Positions 25,648 through 37,400 of a stretch of DNA of 64,000 nucleotides are shown here, piece after piece. The stretch's first letter is position 1. Each line of letters begins with the position of its first letter. The notes under the pieces are model-generated. The model was given only the letters and a program-made list of their open reading frames with translations. It had not been told where the DNA came from and ran no database searches. This DNA comes from Mansonella perstans (Eukaryota > Nematoda > Chromadorea > Rhabditida > Onchocercidae): contig JBAMDO010000224.1 in the NCBI GenBank assembly GCA_037074765.1, forward strand, positions 22,064 through 86,063, given 5' to 3'. Position numbers and translations under genes: made by a program.

Positions 25648-28385
25648 ATGCTTTCAGGTTTGATGAAACGAGTTGTAATAACGGGTATAGGTATTGTAAG
25701 TCCATTTGGTGTCGGTAAAAAACTTCTATTTGACAATTTATTAGCTAACAATGTTGCGCTGCGAAATGATGAGAAGTTCAAAGTAATTGTGGGACGAATT
25801 TCGGAACATGGGGAACATGGCCTTGATTTGAGTTCATGGACATCTCGAGAGTTGAAACAAATGAGCAGAGGTACTTATTGAGGTTTTTTACTCGTCCTTA
25901 TGAGGAAGTCAGTGTATTTCAAAAAGCTCATTTTGGGAGTTCCCATTGGATTCATTCCTTGTGGATCTTAACTTTGAATTTCCTATTTGATATTTGTTAA
26001 TTTTGCAGACTATTAACTATTCTAGATTCTAGGCAGTGTGTTAGCACTCGTTGCAGCAGAAGAGGCAGTTAAAGATGCTGGTTTAAAGGAATGTCACATG
26101 GAGGAAACCGGTGTTAATGTTGGAATGGGTATAGCTGATCTGGAGGTGATTTATGAAGTGGGTAAACAAATTACAGAAGGTAAAGGACATCGAGTGACAC
26201 CTTTTTTTATACCACGTATACTGACCAACATGCCAGCAGGACATGTAAGTATCAAGTAAGTTCATGATGTTATTTGTTGTTTTTTTAAAGAGCTATTAAT
26301 TTCGAACTTTTGATTTACTTATAAATAACTTATAGCTTATGGGACAAGCTCATTATTTACTTATAAAGCATTTATTTAAATTGTAGATTTGGTATGCGTG
26401 GGCCACAGCTTAGTTCTTGTACGGCATGTGCGACAGGTTTGCATAGTGTTGGAGATTCTGCAACATTTATTAGGATAGGTCGAACGAAACGTATGCTGGC
26501 AGGTGCGACTGAAGCATGTATCAATAGTATAGCAATAACTGGATTCAGTCAGATGAGGTTTCGATTTTCTTTATATATTAAATATTTCTGATTAACCTAT
26601 TTAAGTTTCACTCCGTCCACCCACTGGTATTTGTGACAATTATGGGAGCTTGAAAAAAAAACTCATAGTAATACTGAGTCTTTAAAAATTTTCTAAAGTT
26701 TACAAGTGTTGTGTCATAGAGCTTGATCATATTACCAGAACATCGTATCACATCATTTACTTGTACATGGTTGCTCAAACCATAAGATCATCTTATCATC
26801 TTTGTTTTCGTGAACTTCTCTTCTCTGCTTGGATCTTCATTTCAAATCTTAACAGCATTACTGCATTAAAATTCTCCTGTTTTAAAATAGATTTTTTAAT
26901 TACATGCGGTAGCATTAACTTAGTTCTTCGTATGCGTTAGTCAACCTTGATTTATTTATATATTCTGGACTTTGAGATTTTGATGTTTTTTATTCCAAAA
27001 TTGCAGAGCATTAACTAAGACTTGTTCACGGCCATTTGACAAACGGCGTGATGGATTCGTATTGAGCGAAGGTGCAGCAATTTTGATTCTGGAAGAAATG
27101 GAAGAAGCACTTAAACGGAAAGCGAATATTTATGCAGAAATTAGGGGATACGGTAAACTATTTTGTGGTGGAATAATTTATAAATTAATAGGAGATTAAA
27201 CTTGCTAGTTACATTTCGGTATATAGCGAGCTTTTAGATGATTTTGACTTACAGTTAATAAAAGTTGGAATTATTTTTTATTTTATGTATTCATTGCAAC
27301 TTTTTTTTGAAAATGCATAATCATTAATCTTTCGACATGCATAATCAAATGAGATTCATCTGAAAAAAAGTTCATATATTCAATGCGTAAACAAACTGGC
27401 GACTTAGTGTGTTGTGGAAAATTCGAAATTGGAGTTCTCGATACAACAACTGATAATAAGTTAACCACGTAGAACGGAGTTTTGAATTATTTGTGGAGAA
27501 TAATTGGGAAAAATTTGTAGCTGAGTGGTGTCACGAAGTGCAAAAAACCGAACGAGGACTCTCTTCCTTTATATAGACTACAATAAAATGATATGTGATC
27601 ATAGTTCCGCTACCGTCTGGACATGGTTCTGACAATTAGACGAGAAGATCCAACTTCGAACATTATGGATCAATATAAATCGTAGCAAAACATTTTGTAC
27701 AGAAAGTTGCGTCGAATTTTCCCCTACTTAGTGATTTGTTGATATTTAAAGGTGTCGCAGGCGATGCTTACCACATAACGACGCCATCAGAAGATGGTAT
27801 CGGAGCTTTTCTAAGTATGGAAAGGTGTTTGGCTGATTCATGCATCAATCCAGAGCAGGTTACGTACGTGAATGCTCATGCAACTTCGACTGTACTTGGT
27901 GATCATTTCGAATCACGAGCTATTGCTCGTCTTTTCCCTGGCGTTGCAGTTTCGTCGATTAAAGGTTAGTTACTCTTCTTATTATCTGAACTAATACATA
28001 GATTTACTGAGCTCCGAGTTCAGCTGCATAAATATTGTTAATCTTTTAAATTTTATTTCAGAAATAAAATTCCGGGATGAATTTTAAAAACAATTTCGTA
28101 TGCAAGCAAGATTTCTAAATCTATCGACGTAATTTGCATTTTGCAGGTCATATAGGTCATACTTTGGCTGCTGCTGGTGCCATTGAAACAGCAATTACAG
28201 CAATGTGTATTGAAAAAGGCAAACTGGTGGGGAATGTCAGATTGGAAGAAACTGATATTAAAGAGAATTTGCGATTTCTTAAACAATCAGAAAGATGGGA
28301 TAAGGGACAAATGGCTTTAGTGAATTCTTTTGGTTTTGGCGGATCACACGCTACTTTGTGCTTATCGGCAATAGGAAATTGTTAA
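25648..28385 (+). CDS. OXSM: Mitochondrial 3-oxoacyl-ACP synthase (KAS II type)
   Basis: Six exons: 25648-25870, 26033-26255, 26387-26557, 27007-27152, 27752-27964, 28147-28385, giving 404 aa. The enzyme condenses malonyl-ACP with the growing acyl-ACP in type II fatty-acid synthesis, which in animals runs in mitochondria and supplies octanoate for lipoate. The thiolase fold begins [15 protein letters not shown]. The catalytic triad is visible: Cys in [14 protein letters not shown], His in [13 protein letters not shown], and Lys/His in [15 protein letters not shown]. The C-terminal [12 protein letters not shown] loop is conserved. The presequence before the fold is only about 6-7 residues (MLSGLMK), short for a mitochondrial signal, so the true start may lie in an unrecognised upstream exon or import may be atypical. 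Intron 4 (about 600 bp) contains nothing recognised. Confidence 0.93.
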
Positions 28386-29660
28386 TAATAGTTTTTTAAG
28401 AAGTATTGTGAAGTTTATAAATATCACTTTTTCATTGTTTTAAAATTTCTGATTTGGAATAAATGAGCTTTTGAAGTTCTATAATCTGAAAGGAATAAAG
28501 ATCACTTTTTGCAATAGGCGACACATCGAAGTATTCAGACACAAAGGATTAAAGTAGTCAGTGTTCCTTTTTTCCTCAGTTTGGATTTTTCGAAAGATTC
28601 ATTCATCACAAAAAGTTTGCGGAATAAGTAGCTGAATAGATTTATATGAAGTTACATTTATTGCTGGAGATATTTTCACGTATCTCTATGCTAATAAGCT
28701 TTATTTTCTTGTTGTGTTTAATAAATCTATTAGAAAAATGGAATTGAAATCTTTTATAATAATATCCACCGTTGCAAAAAAGTGAAAGAAATCATGGAAT
28801 ATTAAGTGCTTTGAAGCACAAGATGAACAACGGAGAGGGCTGCGCAATCTTTACGGAGGTAACTTTTCAACATTGGAAAAAAAGTTGGAATACATTTACC
28901 CTAAAGTTCTTTCAATTTCTAGAATAATCTTTTCTTCTGAAAACATGCTCTATCAACATCTTGTTAGATAATACGAATTACTTTTACTCAGCCGTCATAA
29001 TTTATGTAATGATTCCATGAATGGTGCTGACACTAGCATAATCGTTGGCACATTGTAATTTCAATTTTAGATAATCAAATTTAACTTCACTAAAAGGAGT
29101 TCGAAACTTCAGCTAAGTTATAATGATAGCATATGAAGCTTATGGAGCCGTTTCAAGTGACATCAATAGTTTTTTGAATTACCATACTTCTGAAATAGTG
29201 TTATGGGCGCTGAAATATTTCGTTTTAACTGAAGGACATTGACAGAAGCAATGAAAGCACTTATGATATGCTAAAATATTAACGAGAAGGAATGGTATTC
29301 TGGTGTGAATAAGGAGATGATGCAATTATTAGTGCAGTGGTTGCATTAAATTCATTTCTTACCATTAAATTTGTATTAATACTTGCGTCTTGTGTCTCTT
29401 TTCATATGCCTTAACATAGAACAATACAGTATCTTTTCAAAATTGGCATAGTATGTAAATAATTTTTATTATATACAATAAATGCATATACTGGAATGTT
29501 TTAAACTATATTACATTACTTTGACCATTGAATGTCTCCCGTATCGTGAATATACTTAAAATTTTTCATTCAAAAATGCTAGAAATAATAAAATCAAAGA
29601 AATACAATAGTTAAATATATATTTTTTTTTTTTTTTTTTGTAAATTTTTCAATTTTCCGT
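28386..29660. other. Intergenic, no gene seen
   Basis: 3' flank of OXSM and of the synaptotagmin pseudogene (convergent). Has a possible OXSM poly(A) signal at 28458 and a T run at about 29622-29639. Confidence 0.55.
28458..28463 (+). terminator. Candidate poly(A) signal of OXSM
   Basis: AATAAA 73 bp after the OXSM stop codon. Confidence 0.5.
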
Positions 29661-31165
29661 TCATACAGACAACTGGTGCCATTTAGCAATCTGTTAACTG
29701 TGGATTATTCCGTACTTGAATGCCAGTGATCATCATCGGGTCCAATAAAACATTTACCAATCATCTGAAAATGTGTAAATTTCCAAACTCAATAAACAAT
29801 TTCAAAATAAATAAATTTTTTTTATTTCAAAATAAATATGATATCAATTTAATTTCAGGTTTCAGAAAACAAAATTTTTAACTGTGTTTGTTCCACAAAC
29901 TAATACTTGCAATTAAACACATACTGTAATTCTAATATTATCAAAAAACACGAGAATTTCCCTACCAAAGAGTTCAAAGTTCTCAACATTCTCCATTATA
30001 TCATCAAATAATCCTTTGCTCATTAATTTAATTCAACTTTACAAAGCAAAATTGAGACAGCCCATTTTCTGTCAATCAATTCCAGTTCATACCCACAATT
30101 TCAAATTTGACATTATCCAAATGTTGCTCTTGCAACTCGAAAACAAATGATTCAAACCGGTGGAAATTTAAATCAGAAAAATCACAAAATTTAAAGAAAT
30201 GTTAAGATGCTAAAAGTGAATTGAAATGAATTAATGAAAAATGAGAAATATTCTGCAATAGATAAGGCGGTTAGATATGGTATGATGTGAGTAATACAAT
30301 ATGTTGGAAAAAGAACACCGCCAGTCGCATGAATTTGATAGCTATCGAAAAATAAGGAAATATGTAATGATTAAAAAAATTAATTGAATAAACTTTTTGA
30401 AGAATTTAGCTTACCAGCCAATCCACTGACAATCAATTTTGGCAACTTTTTGCATTAATCAGTACAACTGCAATCTTATTTGTAGCTGACTGATAGCACA
30501 ATGATAGCAATACTTGTACATGATCATTATTAGTGTCATTTCCACGACTTTTTAGTTCCAAACCCACAGCGATAATCCCAGTGTTCAACAAATTCGTATC
30601 TTTTAATGAGTATGTGCTTCACCTAGCAATGTATCTCGGCTCTAACGATCAAATGCAATTACCTAAAATTACCTAGAATTTAATATTTTCGAAGTATTTT
30701 TGCAAAGAACAATTATTTGTTATGAAAGAGGTCAATAAGTCAAAAATAAACAATTAAGACAGCTATATTACTCTTACTATTTTTCAATCAATGGAATTTT
30801 TTAACCGCGAAATGTAAAGAATGTAAAATAGTTATAGCAAGCTATAATGTATCCACTCCATACATGGAAAAAACTTCATCATACTTAGGATTTTTGGATA
30901 CATGAACAAGATGAGTTCTAACAAGGTGTTCTTTCTCAGGTGATAGTTGAAGCTTCACATATGGTTCCAACAGCAATGAACATCGGATGCTATCACTAAT
31001 ACCGATAAATCCCGACACGATATTATATAATTCAATTCGAATTCTTTCGCCAAGTCCATAGATTGCATCAATTTTACAACTCAATTATTATGTGTATTCG
31101 CTTGTTTGAGTTTTAGAAAATTCATAATCCATCTCGTTGACCCTTTCACCCTCATCAAGTAGTAT
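29661..31165 (-). pseudogene. Synaptotagmin-4-like pseudogene (C2A and C2B remnants)
   Basis: Degenerate minus-strand pieces in the correct order for a tandem-C2 synaptotagmin, still separated by introns. The start of C2A (MDYEFSKTQT) is at 31089-31165. C2A beta-strands with PYVKLQLSPEKEHLVRTH and NPKYDEVFSMYGV lie in 30842-31084. Piece 30415-30641 has SRDTLLGEAHT and then, in another frame, LLSLCYQSATNKIAVVLINA followed by a stop. Piece 30031-30170 holds FESFVFELQEQHLDNVKFEI, then a stop, then LTENG. The last piece, 29661-29764, has IGKCFIGPDDDHW and the family C-terminal IAKWHQL, again in different frames with a stop between. Several splice sites survive (gtaagc at 30414, tttcag at 29765). 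The wording most resembles SYT4/SYT11. Live synaptotagmins need unbroken C2 domains for membrane binding, so this copy is judged dead. Confidence 0.8.
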
Positions 31166-34100
31166 CTGAAATCAAAAATTGCCCATCTAAAGATTGGTTT
31201 CATAACGGTTAATTAAAAGTTTTACAGTGCCTAATATGAGAATTCAAGCATCATAAATTTTGACCTTTAGAGGGGCACGAATTAACGATTGAAAACAAAA
31301 AAAATTTTCCAAAACAGTCCATCAAATTGATATGTCTTCATTTAATGAACTTTTTGAAATGTCAATTTCCATATGAGACAATCAGTATGCACGTTTTTCG
31401 CCCTTATACTTTTGCAAACTTTTACAGCGAAGAGCGAAAAGCAGTAGAGAAGAATTTCGTTGAGTAGAAATGATGGATTTGGGAAGAAAATGGTAGAGAA
31501 AAATTGTTTCATTTCAAATCACTCTTTTTAAACTGTCAGCGAATGACTCGAGTGTAAAATTGTGATTACAAAATGCTCAAATTATTTTGTATGAAAAAAA
31601 AAAATTTGGAAAAAAACAAAGCAAATTGAATTCCAAGAGTCTACCAACGTTTATAACTATCTAAACAAACTGCTTGGTATACAAAGTAGATTTGACACGA
31701 AATTTAATAGCTCTTTAATTTTTCTAGCGGAATTATTAAAAGTTTCAAAATTTCATTGCATTCCTGCCAAATATCTTCAAGCAAAAACAGTGTGGATTTA
31801 ATTCATATTTATGTTAAACCAAAGACCATTCATATAATTTGAAATGTTTTTCACACGAGTGAATAAAAAATAGAATTTATTTCTTCTACTATTGAAACTT
31901 TAGGCTTTCCACACATTTTCCTATTGTTAGAATTTTAGTAGTAATTTCACAACGATACAGTAAACAGTAGTACTGTGGAGTTTAAAAAGGAATTCTACTC
32001 TGTTCTTTCAAACAAATACATCTCACCTTTTTTTTCAATGAAAATTCATATTCATGAAATGAAATAGACTAATCATCAGACCTTTCTATAAATATTTATA
32101 AATAATTAAATAATACAGAAGAAATGGAATTATTATTTAAACGATTTTTTTCAATAACAGCGAAATCAATCAAAATATTTATGAAGTTTGAAAACTTCCA
32201 ATTTAAAAATTTCAAAAAGGATAATCAACGGCAATGCACTGTGCTTCAATGCCCGCTTGTTCTAATTTCAAATAAATTATCATTTGCAAAACTGAATGTT
32301 CTCCCGCTAATACTTGCGTTGTGGGTTACACTACCTAAAATCTTCCATCATCTATTACAACCAAATGGTAACTCTATGGATAACCTATAATTGGTTTACA
32401 ACTGGTTCACGTGTCCCTACGCTTAATTTTTAAGTGATCTTCATATTACTTAAAAAAAGCAAACGATGTTTTGTAAATTGAATCGACCCTTTCTTTGCAC
32501 ATCTGAATAAGTCACATTTGTTTTCCAACGAATTTATTTCATACATATCTTCATTAGTAATGCAGCATTTCCAAAAAATCTTCGAAGATAGTGGTTACTC
32601 GTTACTCTGCTCATCTTTGACAGCAGATAGAGTTAGTGTATTGCTTAGCTATTATTTAAAAAAAGCCTTAATCTTCTTATGGCTACTAATAAAATCCAGA
32701 AATCATTTTCCTAAAGTTTCCCGATTTTCGGGGTATATACGGCGCATATCTTTTGCAATTTCTTGATCAACTAATGCAACTAGGCAGAGAGCTCATGTTG
32801 TGGTACTAATGAAAAGTAATCCATTTCCCTCATTTAGAATATAATTGGTTATAAACATGAAAACAAAACCACGCACATGCAATATTCAAATTGACAAATT
32901 CTGTTTAAATCTATAATGCATTAAAAGACAACGATAATTCAACAACTGCACAGGATATACTTAAACAAAGCTCTCAAATTATAACTTATGCATATATTTG
33001 AGTAAATTTTAATTAGTAATAACTTCAACTATATATTAGTTACCAGTAGCTAATTGACGTATATTTTTAAAACAAAAAATTTTTTAAAACGGCAACAAAG
33101 ATTTTTCAAGCATTTTTTACAGGTCTTTCAATCCATCTCTCAAGTATCTCCTACTTATTCCTTATTAAAAAACAAAACAATCGAAAGTTCGAAATCAAAA
33201 GTCCATATTTGAGATTTGATTTAAACAAATTCTGATCCAAATATAATTCTTATTTCTTATATTTTAATTAAGATAATTTTTAAAAATCCTATTTTCAAAG
33301 CAGCAATGAAAAGCAGTAACAAAAGTATTCAGCTAAAGAAGGTACAATGCATTTAATGCGCATAAGGGTTAATTGATCAATTTTCACAATCCACGCATTG
33401 TTGGCGAACTTTATCCATAAGACTTCGTCTGCAAAAGGAAGTTTTTTTTGAAGAAAAAATACAACAGACGATTTGTAAACAGCGCTTTTGCTGTCTTCAA
33501 CTTTTTCAAAAAAGTTTCACTTTTACATATTTCGGAAGTTTTATAGCAAAAGCTTGAAATTACTCGTTAAATATCTTCAGCTTACAAACTACATTCAATC
33601 TATGTAACAAACAAAGGAAGAATTGTTGCTGATCGTGCATGTGTGATAAAAGGAAATAACAAATTAAAAACTTAAAAAAGCACCATAACTTCACTGCACG
33701 AGGAAATAACTTCCATATTTTTGAAAACTGATTAATTCTTACAATAAAACAGTATGAATAGTAGATGCAACACAAAGTGTTAAATTTAAGCAGCAGTAAT
33801 TCATAACTTTTCCACCGGTGAAATAAAAGAGATTAATATACATTGGGAATAGAACGAACTGCAACTAGAGACTGCAACACACGCAACATTCCTCTTTCGT
33901 CATTAAGTTAACTTCAAAAATAGATTTTTAAAATTATTTGCAAGACACAACTACAATAACATAAGTGGGAGTTATGCGCAAAAAATCGTCAAGGTGCATC
34001 AATCAAAAAACATACAGGAAAGGAAGCAAAAAGAAATCATTTAAAAATTGCTTTTAAAATAAAGAGATAACAGAAACTAAAAAATCAGCTAATATTTGAA

Positions 34101-34484
34101 AAGAAATACACAAAATCAAGCATAGCTTAAAAATGCTAATGTGATTCATGCAAAAAATTAGAGCCTGACAAAAACTGGCAATAAGTTTTAATGAAAAAAT
34201 AAACAAGCGATTATTCAATAATTATAAAATAAAATTTCTATAATTCAATTTCATTTCTCTGCTAAGTGCTCCATTAAAAAATCAAAAAATGGAGTTGTGC
34301 TATGTGCAAGCAATAATGAAGTTAGAATCTGGATTTTGCAAAAAAATACAACAATTAATAAAAAATCTGGTTTGGGTCATTCCAAAAGTGAATCAACAAA
34401 ATGAAAACCATAAACGCACTGGGAGACGAATGGCAAGTGATGGTAAGCGCAAAGCTGATTTGGCTTAAGTTGGCTTAACTTGGC
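31166..34484. other. Long gene-free stretch
   Basis: About 3.3 kb of AT-rich DNA between the synaptotagmin pseudogene and the PIP5K gene, both on the minus strand. I saw no convincing exon on either strand. It may hide lost 5' exons of the pseudogene. A small direct repeat of TTGGCTTAA lies at about 34459-34487. Confidence 0.5.
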
Positions 34485-37400
34485 TTACAAATGTGTCTGA
34501 AAATAATTATAATAGCGAATTTGAAATAAGTTCACTTATGCATCTCCTTCAGATTTTGCTCTTGAATTAATATTATTAATATCTTTGTGTGAATAAAAGC
34601 AAATTTTGCTTCGCACATCACATTTGAAAATATCTTATAATGCATTTTTCATAGGCGGTATGTAATTAATATTCACAAAAGTTCAACAGCAAAAAAAAAA
34701 CCAATTTCATCACGGATTTTCTTTTTACATAACAATGTCTCATTAAATATTACCGGATAAACACTGAAGTATCCAAAGTTTTGTACAATTTAATTTTCTT
34801 TAATTTCTCCTTTCCTCATTTCGAAAAAAAGAGAAGCAACAAGAGATTGTAGCAATGAAAAAGCGATAAGCAAACAGTAACAAGCATGCGTGAGAAAATA
34901 AACTTTCTATGGCTTCTATTCAGGTGCCATCTGGATTCACAAAATTACAAGTTACTGAACACTTTCAAAAAACTTACCATGATATCCTCTTCAGATGAAT
35001 GTAATTTAATAACTCCCGACAGTTCCGTAGGATCAGGATCAGGAGCAAATAGACGTTCAACTTTCTTTTCTCGTTGTTTACTAAAACAAATTTTGAGCCG
35101 AGAATTAAGGGATTTTATTTAAAAAACTATAAGGAGTGAATAAATGGACAATATGAACTACACATATGCACTCCGTTCATTCAATTACCGTGCTGACACA
35201 AAAGGACACGAAATTCTCTTGGAACGTCAGCCATAAGATAAATATGAAGTCAAAATACATTTTTTCTTCAAACAGTAATTAGAATCTCTCATGGGAAAAA
35301 CAAAATCTGTAGTGGATCGAACTTGACTCAAAAACGATAAATTATTTAATAGAGCGAATAAGCATTCTTTGCTATATTTATCTCAAATCAAACAGATAAA
35401 CTGATGAGGAGATGGATATTATATATCCACCTTCTCTTGCACTAAGAAAAAAATTATTTAGAATCAGTAGCACTAAACAAGTTTAATGGTGACACAGCCT
35501 GAACAATAACTGCTTGTTCGACAGGAATACATTAAAAAATATAAGATAGAAATCTCAAACTGCTTAATTCCTATAAAATATCCAAGCAGTAATTGTTCTT
35601 AAAGCCCGCTATTAAAAAGTAATTTCATGAATCTATGAAAGAAATGAAAGGAAAATTGCGATTCCTGTAAGGAAGACCTTCTAAACCTTTGTTAGCACCC
35701 CTTATAAAAGCATATATAACAAATAAAACTTACTGTAAAGGTCTTCGTGAAGTATCTACCAGTGTAACTGACTCTCCTTCATCTTTTTCCGTTACACTTC
35801 GCCTAGGAAGATATCGTTTTGAAGGACTGTGTCGAAGTGCTGAAATTCATTTAAGACATTAAACTAAAAAAAACTACAAAATCGAATTTTAAAGCATTTT
35901 TCCAATATAATTTGAAGTTTCTCGCTATAGTAGATCAATAAGTCATTCCATAGTCTGTACAACAAAAAACTGTTCTAAGAGCAACATTCGATACTTTCAT
36001 GTGATTTTAGGTTCACTTCTTTCTGTGAAAGATATGAATCGATAAGTACTCAATTCCACAATCACTACACCCAGTTGATTATTGGAAATCCAATCTACAA
36101 TTAATAAAATGAATTTTTTCAGCACATTTCTTATAATTTCTAACTATCGACAAAGGAGCATAAAAAAGCATATATGTTTATCCATTAGATTTCAAAACGT
36201 TAATTATGAACCTTATATTTGTAAATTTCGAAGATTTTCGAATCTTATAGTAAAGACGAAGTTAAATTATTAAAAGTTACTAAGAGAATAACCATGCCAG
36301 AAAAATGTGTCGATCACTGTGATATGAATATTCACAAACAGTGAGAATTAAATAAAGTGAACTAAATGTCAAACATAAGTTGAAGACAATATTTCCAAGC
36401 AATTTCACGTCTATATAACGAAATAAAATTTTACGTGAAATGTGCTGACACGCTTGCAAGGAAACTAAGAAAACCAAATATGGGAAATAATGCGATGTTA
36501 ATAGAGCAAAACAAAAACCGAAACTTAAACTTGAAACCTATAAATTTGATGTTTTTGAAATAAAAACACTACTGACACTTCTTAACTGTTAATATTGTCA
36601 CGCTTCAATAAAATAAATGAAGCGAAAAAAACGCCATGTAAATATTTAACTAATGCAATCTACTTATTATAAAATTTAAGGACCTTATTTTTTTTAAAAG
36701 TTCTCTATAAAAATAACGGTGAAAATACCCAAATAAGATGTAACAACTGATTTGAACTTTGTGTGGCCACCTTTAGGTACCAACTCAGCTGCAAAAACCA
36801 TTTATTGCACAGAGTGATTTGGATTTGAGATAAAAATTACATATTAGGTGTTTTTTCTGGAAAGTATCAAAAAGAGGAGAAAAATTCATATTCTCAAGAA
36901 ATTTAACCATCACTTCAATTCTTCAAAATATGCTTACCGGGCTGAAAAATTAAGGATGTAATCAGCGAACCTTTTACCGGTCCCACATGCGTACATCTTT
37001 AGGAACTAAATAACTAATATGCAGTAAATCATATTAAATTAATAATAATTACCTGCTAATATATGAAATACATGCGATTTGAGAAAAGTGATGAAACGCT
37101 GAGCGTAAAATGTTGGATTATGAACAGAAATAGTGTCCTGAAATTTATAAATGCATTAAAGATAAGTTCCATTTACATCGTGTCACCAGCTAAAAACTTT
37201 ACAAACTCGAAAAGAAAACATACACCATCATGAAGCACGCTTTTCCAAGTATGTTCTAGTTTTTTCAGTAACCTATAATTCTGCAAAATATCGATTATAC
37301 CAAGAAACAATAACAAGTCATCTCCTCGTTGATTTCTCGCTGGGAATGATATCTCTCTGTAAAAAAAATAATCTCATCTCCCGCAGCATACTATAATAGA

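Noticed and set aside
31089..31165. Terminal exon of the PIP5-kinase encoding ILLDEGERVNEMDYEFSKTQTS
   Set aside because: In phase with the PIP5K donor, but 3.8 kb away and similar to the start of a synaptotagmin C2A domain next to clear C2 relics.
32124..32766. Two + strand open frames of 82-88 codons in the long gap
   Set aside because: No recognisable domain, no splice context, composition typical of AT-rich noncoding DNA.
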